Shown here: piece after piece, positions 12,286 to 23,759 of the stretch
Layout of the letters: each line of letters begins with the position of its first letter
How positions within the stretch are numbered: the stretch's first letter is position 1
Origin: Epiperipatus broadwayi
Lineage: Eukaryota; Onychophora; Udeonychophora; Euonychophora; Peripatidae
Length of the DNA: 64,000 bases
Direction: 5' to 3'
NCBI GenBank assembly: GCA_028023455.1
Contig: JAQFVV010000013.1
Span: 10,950,579 to 11,014,578, forward strand
The notes under the pieces: model-generated
Databases searched by the model: none
Told to the model about the DNA's origin: nothing
What the model saw: only the letters and a program-made list of their open reading frames with translations
Position numbers and translations under genes: made by a program

Positions 12286-13323
12286 TTAATTAACTATCCA
12301 TTCTTTATCCATTAACCACTTATTATTTAACTTAATGGATGTTTTGTATATATTCATACAGTTGTTTTTATTATACATGATGTAGTTTGTTTCATATATT
12401 TTACGTCTATTAACATTTTTAATATAATCAAGAACACTTATATTATCAATACAATTTATTTTATGTCCATACTGCAAATAATGAACATATAATGCAGATC
12501 TATCATCTTTCCTAGCAATAGCATCATTGTGTTCTTTAGCTCTTTCTCCCAATTGCTTTGAGGTCTGGCCATAGTAAATCATATTACAAAAATTACATCT
12601 AATTTTATAAACCATTCCTCTCTTATATTTTATATCATCTTTCATTCTACAATTAGTTATCAATTTATCCAAATTTTTGCTATTAGCCCACCCCACGTTA
12701 ATGTTTTTATCTAGATAATTTTTACTTTTTTTATTTAATATATTATATACACTAGGCAAATATGAAATTTTTATCCACTTCTTTTTTTTATTAGTCCTAC
12801 ATCTATTATTATTCATGCTATTTACTCCATGTTGTGAAAATATATTGTCAATACTATGCGCTGCATATCCATATCCCATATATGTTTGTTTAAATTTATC
12901 CTTCTGTAACATAGCAATATTTCTATCTGTATTAAATCTATCATTCTTATATTTAAAATTCTTAATTACACTCATCTTTTGTATCCATGGTTGTTTTGAA
13001 TCAATTGATATAATTTTCCTTAATTTATAATCTTTAATAAAATGCTTAATTATAATATCATTATTTTGATTTAAAATAATTTCAATATCTAAATACCTTA
13101 TTTCATTATCAATTTCTTTCATAGTAAACCTAATATTATCAACATTATTATTAAATTGTTTATATAATTTATATATTGCCCTCTTATTACCAATTATCAA
13201 ACTATCATCTACGTATCTAAAATAATGTAGTACTTCTTTTTTAATTATACTGCCTTTTATAATATTGATTTCCATGTCATTAATGAACATAGATGCCATA
13301 AGTCCACTAATTGCGCATCCCAT
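12286..13323 (-). CDS. Penelope-like polyprotein, RT palm to GIY-YIG endonuclease (partial)
   Basis: The 345-residue open frame continues without a stop to the palindrome centre at 13350 (YWSINKGWV before the first Met), so the Met is not a true start. MGCAISGLMASMF (residues 1-13) is the RT motif just before the catalytic box, and FRYVDD (35-40) carries the paired aspartates. A Lys/Asn-rich connector follows. The GIY-YIG domain starts with GMVYKI (236-241), then CNFC (243-246), YYG (250-252, in place of the usual YIG), and R261 and H265 in GERAKEH. A likely catalytic Glu lies in KIYETNY. RT motifs upstream of the palm are lost. This copy is intact over what remains; its mirror copy carries a frameshift. 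It would act in the nucleus by target-primed reverse transcription. The family assignment is firm, the exact clade (Penelope/Neptune/Poseidon type) is not. Confidence 0.92.
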   Translation of the reverse strand: MGCAISGLMASMFINDMEINIIKGSIIKKEVLHYFRYVDDSLIIGNKRAIYKLYKQFNNNVDNIRFTMKEIDNEIRYLDIEIILNQNNDIIIKHFIKDYKLRKIISIDSKQPWIQKMSVIKNFKYKNDRFNTDRNIAMLQKDKFKQTYMGYGYAAHSIDNIFSQHGVNSMNNNRCRTNKKKKWIKISYLPSVYNILNKKSKNYLDKNINVGWANSKNLDKLITNCRMKDDIKYKRGMVYKIRCNFCNMIYYGQTSKQLGERAKEHNDAIARKDDRSALYVHYLQYGHKINCIDNISVLDYIKNVNRRKIYETNYIMYNKNNCMNIYKTSIKLNNKWLMDKEWIVN

Positions 13324-13377
13324 TACCCATCCCTTATTTATACTCCAATATATTGGAGTATAAATAAGGGATGGGTA

Positions 13378-14414
13378 ATGGGATGCGCAATTAGTGGACT
13401 TATGGCATCTATGTTCATTAATGACATGGAAATCAATATTATAAAAGGCAGTATAATTAAAAAAGAAGTACTACATTATTTTAGATACGTAGATGATAGT
13501 TTGATAATTGGTAATAAGAGGGCAATATATAAATTATATAAACAATTTAATAATAATGTTGATAATATTAGGTTTACTATGAAAGAAATTGATAATGAAA
13601 TAAGGTATTTAGATATTGAAATTATTTTAAATCAAAATAATGATATTATAATTAAGCATTTTATTAAAGATTATAAATTAAGGAAAATTATATCAATTGA
13701 TTCAAAACAACCATGGATACAAAAGATGAGTGTAATTAAGAATTTTAAATATAAGAATGATAGATTTAATACAGATAGAAATATTGCTATGTTACAGAAG
13801 GATAAATTTAAACAAACATATATGGGATATGGATATGCAGCGCATAGTATTGACAATATATTTTCACAACATGGAGTAAATAGCATGAATAATAATAGAT
13901 GTAGGACTAATAAAAAAAAGAAGTGGATAAAAATTTCATATTTGCCTAGTGTATATAATATATTAAATAAAAAAAGTAAAAATTATCTAGATAAAAACAT
14001 TAATGTGGGTGGGCTAATAGCAAAAATTTGGATAAATTGATAACTAATTGTAGAATGAAAGATGATATAAAATATAAGAGAGGAATGGTTTATAAAATTA
14101 GATGTAATTTTTGTAATATGATTTACTATGGCCAGACCTCAAAGCAATTGGGAGAAAGAGCTAAAGAACACAATGATGCTATTGCTAGGAAAGATGATAG
14201 ATCTGCGTTATATGTTCATTATTTGCAGTATGGACATAAAATAAATTGTATTGATAATATAAGTGTTCTTGATTATATTAAAAATGTTAATAGACGTAAA
14301 ATATATGAAACAAACTACATCATGTATAATAAAAACAACTGTATGAATATATACAAAACATCCATTAAGTTAAATAATAAGTGGTTAATGGATAAAGAAT
14401 GGATAGTTAATTAA
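13378..14414 (+). pseudogene. Penelope-like polyprotein copy B, frameshifted
   Basis: This encodes the same protein as the mirror copy: the RT palm motif MGCAISGLM, YVDD, then the GIY-YIG domain with CNFC and YYG. The first segment is open to 14040; the second resumes in another frame at about 14028 and runs to 14414. The break is one missing G in a G-rich run (GTGGGTGGGC against GTGGGGTGGGC in copy A), beside a CG-to-TG change. Copy A is open at this point, so the shift arose in copy B after the two copies came into being, unless it is a homopolymer sequencing error. Confidence 0.9.
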
Positions 14415-14587
14415 TTAATATATGTGGATATATATCCATTCAATAGATATAACAGAGTAATTTTGTAGTAGAATTGAGGGGGAAAAAAAACACATAATAG
14501 ATCATGTCAGATATCCATTTGTTTATCTATCTTCTCTCATGTATTGATATAGATGTCACTGTATGTGCTTTAAATCGTGGAGACATA

Positions 14588-14620
14588 TTGAAAAGGGCAA
14601 AAAAACATAATTTGCCGAAA
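14588..14620 (+). ncRNA. hairpin-GAAA motif near PLE 3' end (hammerhead-like?)
   Basis: GGCAAA at 14596-14601 pairs with TTTGCC at 14611-14616 and is followed by GAAA at 14617-14620. It lies about 80 bp from the element's 3' end. The preceding bases are TTGAAAA, three changes away from CTGATGA. The meaning is uncertain, as for the mirror copy. Confidence 0.25.
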
Positions 14621-14698
14621 AAGGCTTTTATATAATAATTTTATAATTTGTAATCTTTGTTGCTTGTATATATGTATTTTTAAAACATATTTGAATAT

Positions 14699-15783
14699 AT
14701 ATATATATATAGTTCATTAATTAAGTTGTTGTTTTTTAAAAAAACTACTTTTATATAAAAATTAATAACTTGTGATAGCTTGAATTCTTTCTCTTTCAAA
14801 TACTCATTGAAACAAAAAATCTAATAACTCAATGTTAAAAATTAAAAACAAACGTAAATCCTGTTAAGTATGTATACAAATACTGTTTATAAAATCTCAA
14901 TTTAGTTAAATATTTCTGTGTCAGAAAAAATACTTCATTTAAAGTATTTTTCTTTTAATTAAAAAAAAAGCAGATGGACAGTTTCTATAGTTCAATAAAA
15001 AGCAAAACGAACAGGTGATTGAGACAGGCAAATTCTCATCCTTTAGTGATCTTAAAAAAAGAATAAAAAATTGAATTTGTATTATTTCTTTTATGAAATT
15101 TTAAGCAAATAGACTGTAGAATATCTAGATAAACGTTAAATGATAAGAGTGGTGTTTAGTATTAAATACAATCAATTCACACTAAGATCTTTCTAATTTT
15201 TCACAAAAAATTATTGCAAATTTTGCTTTTTTAAAAGCATCCATTAACGCTTTAATTTCACCATTAAAATTAGGTGTTCAAATAAAAATTGTTTTGGTAC
15301 AATGGTTATTTTCTCTTCATACTTCATTAAAGTGAAAATTAGATTATTATAGCATACGATAGATACAAACTAAAATAACAAGATAAAGAAATATAAATGT
15401 GTAATGGAATCAGCTTTAATTTGCAAAAAAAAATATGATAAAGTTATTATTGCTAAGGAGTTCATAAGAAGAGAAGTTTGAGTATAAAAAGTGATAGAGC
15501 TGAATCTCAACTCACAACATTGAGCTCCAGAATCCATTACTTGCAATCATTAACAGGAAGGAAATTATGTAGCGATTTATGAATTTTGAGTTCTAGAGTC
15601 TGTCACTCATTCATTACACTAAACTTCTTTATAATTTGCAAGCATTAACAGTAATAAAATTACGTAATAGTTGATTTTGATTCTCAATAAATGCAAGTTC
15701 TTTTTATATTTCAATATAGACTTTTTATTCCAAATAATTTGCAATCTGTAATAGGAATGAAAAGTATATATATGTAACAGAAA
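14699..15783. other. gene-free AT-rich spacer
   Basis: This starts with an (AT)n tract adjoining the Penelope end and is otherwise plain AT-rich DNA. No feature is supported. Confidence 0.55.
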
Positions 15784-16640
15784 TTGGACATGTCACTATC
15801 ATTTTCAAGCATTATCGATCCACTGCAGGATGAAGATCTCCCCAAGTTCAATTCATCTTCCCCTATCTTTAGCCTTTCTGCTCCATCTCATTCCAACACA
15901 CTTCTTTATTTCATCCATCCATCTCACATGTGGTGTTTTTCTAGATCTTTTACAATATATTGGAATCCAGTTTAAAATTTCAACTATTCATTAATTGTTA
16001 TCTTTTCTAACAATATGTCCATCCCAACTATATTTCAGACTCTAAATTCTTTTAATGACAATAACACCCATTTTTTTCTCTCATGCATGTATTTTATTTT
16101 CAGTCTTTTCTTATTATTCCTAATATTCATCTCTCCATACTTTATATTGTTTTTCTGTTAAGTGTTCAAGTCTCGGATCTATAAGTAAGAACTTGTAAAA
16201 CAAATTTATTAAAAACCTTCCTTTTCAAACACATAGTCATACTTTCATTAAATATTAAGCTTACTCTTTAATTTTTTTTTTTACCTCTAAAACATTTTGT
16301 AGAAGGTCATCATGCCTCAAATTGTGCCCCAAGAATTTTATTGGCCTCAATTTTATCATTAATTCTTTCAACATTAATTTCTTTCAATATTAGATCATTA
16401 ATTTTCTTTTCCATCCAATATGTCACGGTTAGCTTTCACGAAAGCTACATTTTCATATTTTTCAATCTTATTTTAGTGCTTTTCTGAAGACCAAATCTTA
16501 TATCCATATGCCAATATATTCTAAACAACAATTAACAAATTTCATCCAATTTTTTATGTCAATATGTTGTTTAATTGCAAACCTCTTATTTTCATAGGTC
16601 TGTTTTTTCTAATATTTTTTTTATTTTCAACTTGACATCT
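15784..16640 (-). pseudogene. RTE-like LINE, C-terminal fragment (copy 1)
   Basis: Read on the minus strand, this is the end of a non-LTR reverse transcriptase polyprotein. AYGYKIWSSEKH near 16500 matches the 'YG.E.W' segment after the RT. It is followed by a readable stretch with NRDILDGKE and NDKIEANKI, and then by HVRWMDEIKK near 15930 and KAKDRGR near 15870, matching the terminal 'GRP..RW.DE...DR..WR' tail of RTE-like elements. Several stops and frame changes break it. The plus-strand frame over 15784-15975 is only its shadow. The same family occurs at 32.6 and 58.5 kb, all on the minus strand. Confidence 0.75.
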
Positions 16641-17502
16641 TATTATAAGATGATAAGATAATTAAATGTAGAAAAGATCTGAAAGAAATTAAAAGAACAG
16701 AATAAAAAGTAGAATTATGGCTAAATAAAAATAAAATTATGATGCTAGGGAGAGCAGATGATTAATTTTAAAACTAGTAATGAAGGTAAATAAGTTACTG
16801 AAGTTTTCATCTCTTTGCATTTAACAAAAAACACATCAGTCTAGAAAATTAGCTTAAGCAGACACTAGATATAATTGCAATGAAAAGTCTTGAAAAATAT
16901 CTTTAAGTATACAGACATATATTAAAGCAAAGATCTTTTTTTAGCACTAAGAAAGACAGGGGAAAAACTTGCACTTTTAAAAAAAAATGTGATGCTAGAA
17001 AAGGTTTTTATGAAAAAAGAAAATAAACAAGGGGATACCTTTTCAAATTACATACATATGATTAATCAGATTGAATTCATTTTATTATAAGATGATGTAA
17101 TTTAGTACAAAAGTGCTTAATATTCAAAAAAATTGGTAGTGATTATACTATGTGTTTTGTCTTATCATTATGTATTTCAGATCAAGAATCATATATATAA
17201 TTATGCAATGCATTATTATAATAATACAGACAGCACAATTTATCATTTAAAATGATAACATCTGCTTAAATTTTTTTAGAAATGTTCCTCTAATATTTTC
17301 AAGTAAATACAAAAAAAAAAAAATTGGTAGACGCTTCAAATTACAGTTGAAGATAAAGAACCATCTAAAAGAGAATATTTATCCACAAGATTACACATAA
17401 AATACATATAATTATCAGACATCAACTTGAAATTAAAAAACAGGCTTATCAAAATAAAAAGGCTTTACTGTTTTAATAAATATATTGTTATCAAAAATAG
17501 GA

Positions 17503-17574
17503 TTTATTAGACTTATTGTTTGTAATATACTGACATATGGATGTAAGACTTGGTTTTCAGAAAATCATTATTAG
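17503..17574 (+). pseudogene. RTE-like LINE fragment, opposite orientation
   Basis: A short plus-strand reading (FIRLIVCNILTYGCKTWFS) matches the segment just after the RT domain of RTE/CR1-like LINEs (usually 'S.LTYG.ETW'). It is in the opposite orientation to the fragment at 15.8-16.6 kb and ends at a stop. The DNA between them (16.64-17.5 kb) may belong to it but is too decayed for me to read. Confidence 0.55.
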
Positions 17575-17662
17575 TTCATTTTATTTATTAATGGACCTAA
17601 AATAAATAATTAAAACACACAACTTTTAGAAATAATTTACTAAAATAATGTTTTTAGGTGTT

Positions 17663-17770
17663 TTGTAATTAATATTATCTTATATATTCCATGAGTGCAC
17701 ATTCATTAATATTTTTGTAATATATTCTGTAATTAATATTTTTTGTCCTATATATCTCATGAGTGTGTGT
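17663..17770. repeat. diverged tandem duplication (~65-bp period)
   Basis: TGTAATTAATATT followed by a T-rich stretch, then ATATATTCCATGAGTG, at 17664-17700 recurs as TGTAATTAATATT then ATATATCTCATGAGTG at 17729-17769. It is non-coding. Confidence 0.65.
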
Positions 17771-19810
17771 CATTTGATATGTTCTTATATATTTTTATTC
17801 TAATGTATTTTTATTTTATGTTTTTTTTATATAATGTTTTTTTTTTTTTTAGTATTAATTTTTTTTTATCATGTTGTTGTAGGTAAACTTTTGTAGCTTG
17901 TAAATATCTGTAAATATTTAAGACTAACCCAAATTATATATGAATAAATTAGATTTAGTTACTCATTAAAAGTATTTGGTACTCATTTTTATGAGGTTCT
18001 TACCACTAGTCTGTATAATTGCAATAAAAGATAGCTGCCAGTTTTTATTATTGTCCATCAGAACTAGTTCTGGGTTAATGAAAGAGTTAAACACTGAAGA
18101 AGCTAATGAGAGATTTGTTTCTCATTATAAAGATGGTGCCCTAATCTGCAGTATGATGATAAATTATGAAAAATAATGTCTATAGTGACATGGGATAGAT
18201 TCTCTCTCTCTCTCTACTTGAATCCATTTCATGAGAATCATTGACATGAAATATAGAGAATTCCCAGTCTGACCATTATAGTTAATTAAGACATTCAATC
18301 TAAGTGCATTCAGTAATTGTTCCTAACATCCATTCATCCCCAGTAAAAACATTATATAAATTTATAAAAATATTAAAGGGGTAGAAAATCAGGTTTCATT
18401 ACAATATATAAATAATAGAAGAAGATGCTGTTGCTTATTGCTAGCTGAAATTCAAATATGAAATATCACTATCGCCAAAAATTACATTATTTAATCAATA
18501 CTATCTCTACTATTTTATTCAAACTCTATATTTGTTGCACAAGATAGCACTATTGTAATATTGTAGCATTTAGTAATAGTGATATTTTACATATATATAT
18601 ATATCTCTTTATAAGTCATATTTTTGGGAGTAATTGTGATTAATAAAACAAAATAAAAATAAAATACTGAAATTTTGACAAGATAATAATTGCCCTCAAT
18701 GAGGTATAATAATATAAACTGCATGATTGTTAAAAAAATATCATCTGATATTATCTGTATGAAAGAGTTTCCTCACATTAATGAATATAAAAAAACAGCT
18801 TGTAAATTAAGACAAATTGATCAATAACCATTATGATGCCACCATTATCTCTGCAACAACAATGTAGTTATTATTTTACTCTGTTGAGGGCAAGTCTTTT
18901 TTATTGAAACAATGGTATTTTACTTTTATAAACATGATTGTTTTGAAAATGAGTAATAAACATCTTTTACCCATGAAAACATTCATTTCAATATATATAA
19001 ATTAATCTGCCAATAATGTGTAACAAACCAGTCTATTAAATTATCTATAATATACACTACCAACATTGACATTATGCTAAAATAATTGTCACATCCAGTA
19101 CAATTATTTCATAACTTACACATTGATCTTCAGATTGATATTTTTATAAAGAATGGACTTTATCCATTTCATTGGAGAAGTGGTTAGTTATTTTATTTGC
19201 CAGTTGAATATTGCTGTTGTAAACTTTGAAATAAAATGGGCTGATTGATTGGCTATTTAAGCATGATATCAAAAAGTTGGTTTATATATATATTATACAG
19301 AGAGAGAGAGAGATCTTAATTATTAACAAAATATGATAAAAAAAAACAGTTAAAAGATTGAGAGATATTTTATTTCAACAATAAATCACTTTGAGAATTC
19401 AAATCTATATCATCAGCTTATATAAATTTTCTGCATTTTTTTTCCTGAAAAATCACTGATGAATATATTAAATAAAGTAAGTGAAAAAACTGAACCATGC
19501 AATAAACAATTCTACAAACTTTTTAATTTAGTATGATTATCATTTAGTATCATTTGAATTTTCCTACTGCAGAACATTTTATCAAGTAAGATCATTTTCC
19601 CAAATAGAATAATAAACTAAAGTAGAGTCAGTAAAGATAAGAGTAGTTTTTAATATATTTTAAAAACCTTATTCAATATGAATGGTTAAAAATAAACTTG
19701 ATTGCAGTAACTTTCTTATAATATAAAATTAGCTTTCTATATAGTTAGATAGCAATTGAGTATTAGCAAAATTCTTGTTAATATGATTATTTCAAAAAGT
19801 TGAAGGGTAC
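17771..19810. other. gene-free AT-rich region
   Basis: Apart from the small TIR-bounded candidate at 18690-18893, I see only AT-rich DNA with short (TC)n, (AG)n and (AT)n runs. Confidence 0.55.
18690..18893. mobile_element. candidate small MITE (~204 bp)
   Basis: TTGCCCTCAA at 18690-18699 is repeated inverted at 18884-18893, and the similarity extends about 28 bp inward with mismatches (GAGGTATAATAAT against AGAGTAAAATAAT). There is no coding capacity. A target-site duplication is not evident, so this stays a candidate. Confidence 0.45.
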
Positions 19811-20133
<323 letters not shown>

Positions 20134-21419
20134 GCTGCTAAATCCCACTCGATGGCGCAATTATCACGCTAAAATTATAAAATATGATCATTCACGGGCC
20201 GTTAATTATAATCATTTTGATGTGTTTTTTGTAATGCGAAAATAAAAACAAAAAGAAAATCGTCTTTTTTAAATATTACTTAATTTTAAATATTATTTTT
20301 TATTAACATATACAAATTAAATGATAATAATAAATGTAAAATAAAATAAACAAATTACAATTTGATTCGTCTTTTTTAGTTTTCTTTTTATTAGAAAAAA
20401 TCAATTTTCTATCGGAGATTTTTTCTATTGAAGATTTTGTTTACCGCTAGTTTTTATTTCAAATAGAATGATAACTAAAAGTAAAACTTGTTACGTTTAC
20501 GTTTAGGGTTAGGATTAGGGTTAGCTTTAGGGTTAGGATTAGGGTTAGTTTTAGGATTAGCTATAGGGTTAGCTTTAGGGTTAGTTTTAGGGTTAGTTTA
20601 GGGTTAGTTTTAGGGTTAGTTTAGGGTTAGTTTTAGGGTTAGCTTTAGGGTTAGTTTTAGGGTTAGGTTTACGGTTAAAATAAAAAATATCAAAATCGTA
20701 TTTTTGTAAATATTTTTTTTTACTAACATCTATAAAATAAATGATAACAATAAACGTAAACTATATTCAACAAAGAATAACAGTAGTCTGAGAAAAGAAA
20801 GAAACTAAAACTTTTTTAAACAACGACAAATATATATATATATAAAATGTTTATAATATATGCTTTTTATGACATTTAAAAAAACAGTGTACAATTGTAC
20901 TTTTCTTACTGGATATTTTTGTGTTAACGCTTTTTTTTTATTTCAAAAATATACACACGCTACAATCTTAAAATGTCTCGTGGAATGTTACGAACAGTAC
21001 GTTACTTGACTCGTTACCTAATTCCAAATAACTTTATACATATATCTCATCAACATTTACTACTTAAAACTTCAATACACTACGGTGTAAAAAGTCTGTT
21101 AATTATTACTTTACAAAATCTGAACATTTCAATACTTTAAAATAAAAAAAAATCCAATGAAAACAACATTTCCATCCAATTCAAAAAAACACACCCTCTC
21201 CCCAAGCCGTAATCATTTTATAAACTGTGCGAATTCGGAAAATGTATTTGCTGCGTAAAACATACATGCTGTACTGCGACGCGACATAGCGGCCTGCAAT
21301 CTGTAGCACAACAAAAAAGTTGTATTATAGAAAATTCAGGTTCGAAGGTGTCAGCCACGGAAACGACATTTTTATGTGTTTTAGCACGAAAACAGTGCCA
21401 TCCAGTGGGATATATCTGC
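20134..21419. mobile_element. 1.29-kb TIR-bounded non-autonomous element of unknown family
   Basis: The ends form 41-bp imperfect inverted repeats (20134-20174 and 21379-21419; 31 of 41 positions match). Both contain ATCCCACT.GATGGC and finish with GCTAAAA. No transposase frame is present. Inside are an array of degenerate TTAGGG-like repeats and a diverged direct repeat (about 20277-20352 and 20707-20775, sharing 'AAATGATAAYAATAAAYGTAAA'-like sequence). Unlike the surrounding DNA it keeps many CpGs, mostly near its ends (for example GCGACGCGACATAGCGG near 21277-21293). The target-site duplication cannot be read because the flanks are AAT repeats. Superfamily unknown. Confidence 0.7.
20502..20677 (+). 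repeat. telomere-like degenerate TTAGGG repeats
   Basis: About 176 bp of TTTAGGGTTAG, GATTAGGGTTAG and related 6-, 10-, 11- and 12-bp variants. The regular variants and the position inside a TIR-bounded element suggest an internal minisatellite of that element rather than a relic of chromosome fusion. Confidence 0.85.
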
Positions 21420-23759
21420 TCATCGATGACAACCATAATAATAATAATAATGGTTAAAAATGTTTTGGATCATTGATGGGGTTGGAACAGCATTTATAAT
21501 GATATAAATTAGGGTATATAATGGTAGATGGAAATCAACATCAAACCTCATAAATCCAAATATTAATGACCATGAACAAAAATCAACAAAAACTAAATAC
21601 ATGAAATTATAAGTAATAAATAAACATAATAATATAGCAGCATTATTATTAATAGATAACAATCATCCTTTGGGATTGGATCTAAAAAAAGTGCTATAGA
21701 ATCTGGGTCAATCACTTAGACAATGCAAATTCTAGGACATATTACAAAAATAACTACCAAACTTTCATCTGACATTCATATGACTGCTAACATATCTATC
21801 ATAATAAATATTAAAAAACACTGGTATTCAGATATCATGTAGGCCATCATCAATGCTTTGGCCATCTGGTACTATGAGTGTAGTACTTAACTATAAACAA
21901 ATTTCAAATCTGTAAATAATGTGAAATGAATGAACTTTAAAGGTAATATTTATTTTTGGGTTATTGAGATAATTCCCTGGATTTTTTACACACACACATA
22001 TATACACCTATTTGTTGTAAACACCATTATGCTTGAAACTAACTTGGGAAAACAAGAATCCTAGGGATTGTGATTATGAACAAGAGAATATGCAAATGAC
22101 TAAAACATAATCTATTTTAGATTAAAAATATTTGTATTGGTATAACCCACTAAAGCCCCTAAAGCAAAATCCTTTGTGAATTCAATCACATATACTGTAA
22201 TTCACCCAACAGATAGCTAGAAAAATAAAAAATAATTTCAAAAACTATTATTTTTTAAACAATTATTTAATAAAGTTAATTAGTAAATAATAAATAAGAA
22301 AATTCAGAAAAATGGATAATATGACAAAATCAAATTACAATATATAGGGTTTCATATAGCAAATATAATATTCTCTGCTGATTTATATTAATTAATTAAC
22401 ATTTAATCTAAATGAGTTAATTCCCTTAACAATATTCAAATTTGAAAAGCAATCATTTTACAAAAAGTAAAATAACATTAACTTAAACATTTAACTCCTT
22501 TTCGTGTGAAAATAATGATGTCCCTTCACAGACTTAACATTTGAAGAAAAAACATGTTTAATAATTATTTCAATCCAAATTAACACAAATTTCCAATTTA
22601 ATAATCCTTTTTATTAAAGGTTCATCAATTAACTTTCTTCTTGTAACTCCAAGTATTAGATCAACAAGTATTTCATTTTAGGTTAACCCAGGATTCAGTT
22701 GTGCAATGTTATCTTTTTCTTCTTGTAGCTTCAAATTTTTAGTCTAATAATTTTCATGTTCTGTTAACAGAAGTGAATATAATCATAATCTTGGCTAGAT
22801 AAACAAGATTTTAAAAAAAATTTCCCAGAGATATATTTTTCCTCTTATATTTCTTTTGGCAAAATTGGTTACATTGAGTTAGTAATACTCAGTTTCTAGC
22901 TAAATCTTAGCACATGATTTTCATAAATTTCATTTTAAAAATCATTACCTAAAACTAGAAGTGAGGTCAAATTAATTTCAGACTACCAGGCTTACCTTTA
23001 TATTCTTTGCCTCACCACAGCTGGATTAAGATTGATTTGATACTGAAGTCTACTGCCATCCAATCACATGGATTACTTCAGATATGAATGTATTTAGCCA
23101 TGACCAATTACATTTCTTTTTACAAAAAGATTATCTCCCCCCTTTTTTTTTCAAAAAATTCTAATTATACTTCAATTATTGGGAAAATCTTTGTTGTTAT
23201 TGTGTTTTTAATTTCTTAAAAGAGATAACATTTTATTCATATGTTAATTTGGAAAACACATTTTATTTTTTTAGACAGAGAAAAAAAGAAAATCCTTTAT
23301 AATTATTTGATATTTTTTTAAAAAACATTAATATTTTGTTCATTTTCTTTTGAAAAGTGAAAAACAATCTTTTATATATTCTATTTAGTTATCTCCCAAC
23401 TAAACAAATAAACAAATAAATAAAATTAATGAAGAAAAAAAATATTATTTAAAATATCTTAAATTTATCACATGATCATTTCATGATGTAATCTTTTATT
23501 AAGTTTAATATTTATAACCTAGCTAAACTCCTTCTTAAATGTTAAGCTGTCATGGAACAAACATGAGAAGAATTATTTCCCCCATCTAAATAAAAATAAA
23601 ATGATAAAGCCAGATGAGAAAAATATTTCATCTTGATTAAATACCTAATCAGTTTTTTCCATTTATTGATTAACTATGAAGTACAAAATTTTGCTTCTGA
23701 AAAAGATCTCAAGAACAGAGCATTGTGCCTTTTATATCTGTTCTTCTTCTAAGATGGAA

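Larger units (their letters stand above)
12003..13350 (-). mobile_element. Penelope-like retroelement, 5'-truncated copy A
   Basis: This is the minus-strand half of the palindrome. It holds the C-terminal part of a Penelope-like polyprotein, then about 280 bp of 3' untranslated sequence. Truncation falls at the palindrome centre, inside the RT palm, so the copy cannot be active on its own. Partial, inverted or tandem copies are a known habit of Penelope-like elements. I found no clear target-site duplication; both flanks are AT-rich. Confidence 0.9.
12003..14698. repeat. 2.7-kb near-perfect palindrome of two Penelope-like copies
   Basis: Every base from 12003 to 13350 pairs with its mirror from 13351 to 14698, apart from a few differences. 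The centre is TACTCCAATA|TATTGGAGTA with no spacer. The differences I can see are one C/T change and one lost G near 14007-14012, and a shifted G/A run near 14479-14492. The arms are 1,348 bp each and over 99% identical. Similarity stops at the same point on both sides (GAATAT), so each arm contains a complete 3' end. Confidence 0.95.
13351..14698 (+). mobile_element. Penelope-like retroelement, 5'-truncated copy B
   Basis: This is the plus-strand half of the palindrome, with the same truncation point and 3' end as copy A. The right flank runs into an (AT)n tract (about 14697-14711). Confidence 0.9.

Noticed and set aside
12815-13030. Open frame on the plus strand inside the palindrome, and its mirror at 13671-13886
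   Set aside because: Antisense shadows of the Penelope-like coding sequence.
15784-15975. Plus-strand frame starting MDMSLSF, and a similar one at 32673-32942
   Set aside because: The minus strand reads as the conserved C-terminal tail of an RTE-like LINE in both places.
20502-20677. Chromosome-end or fusion relic
   Set aside because: The repeats are degenerate in an ordered way and lie inside a TIR-bounded element, so an internal minisatellite is simpler.
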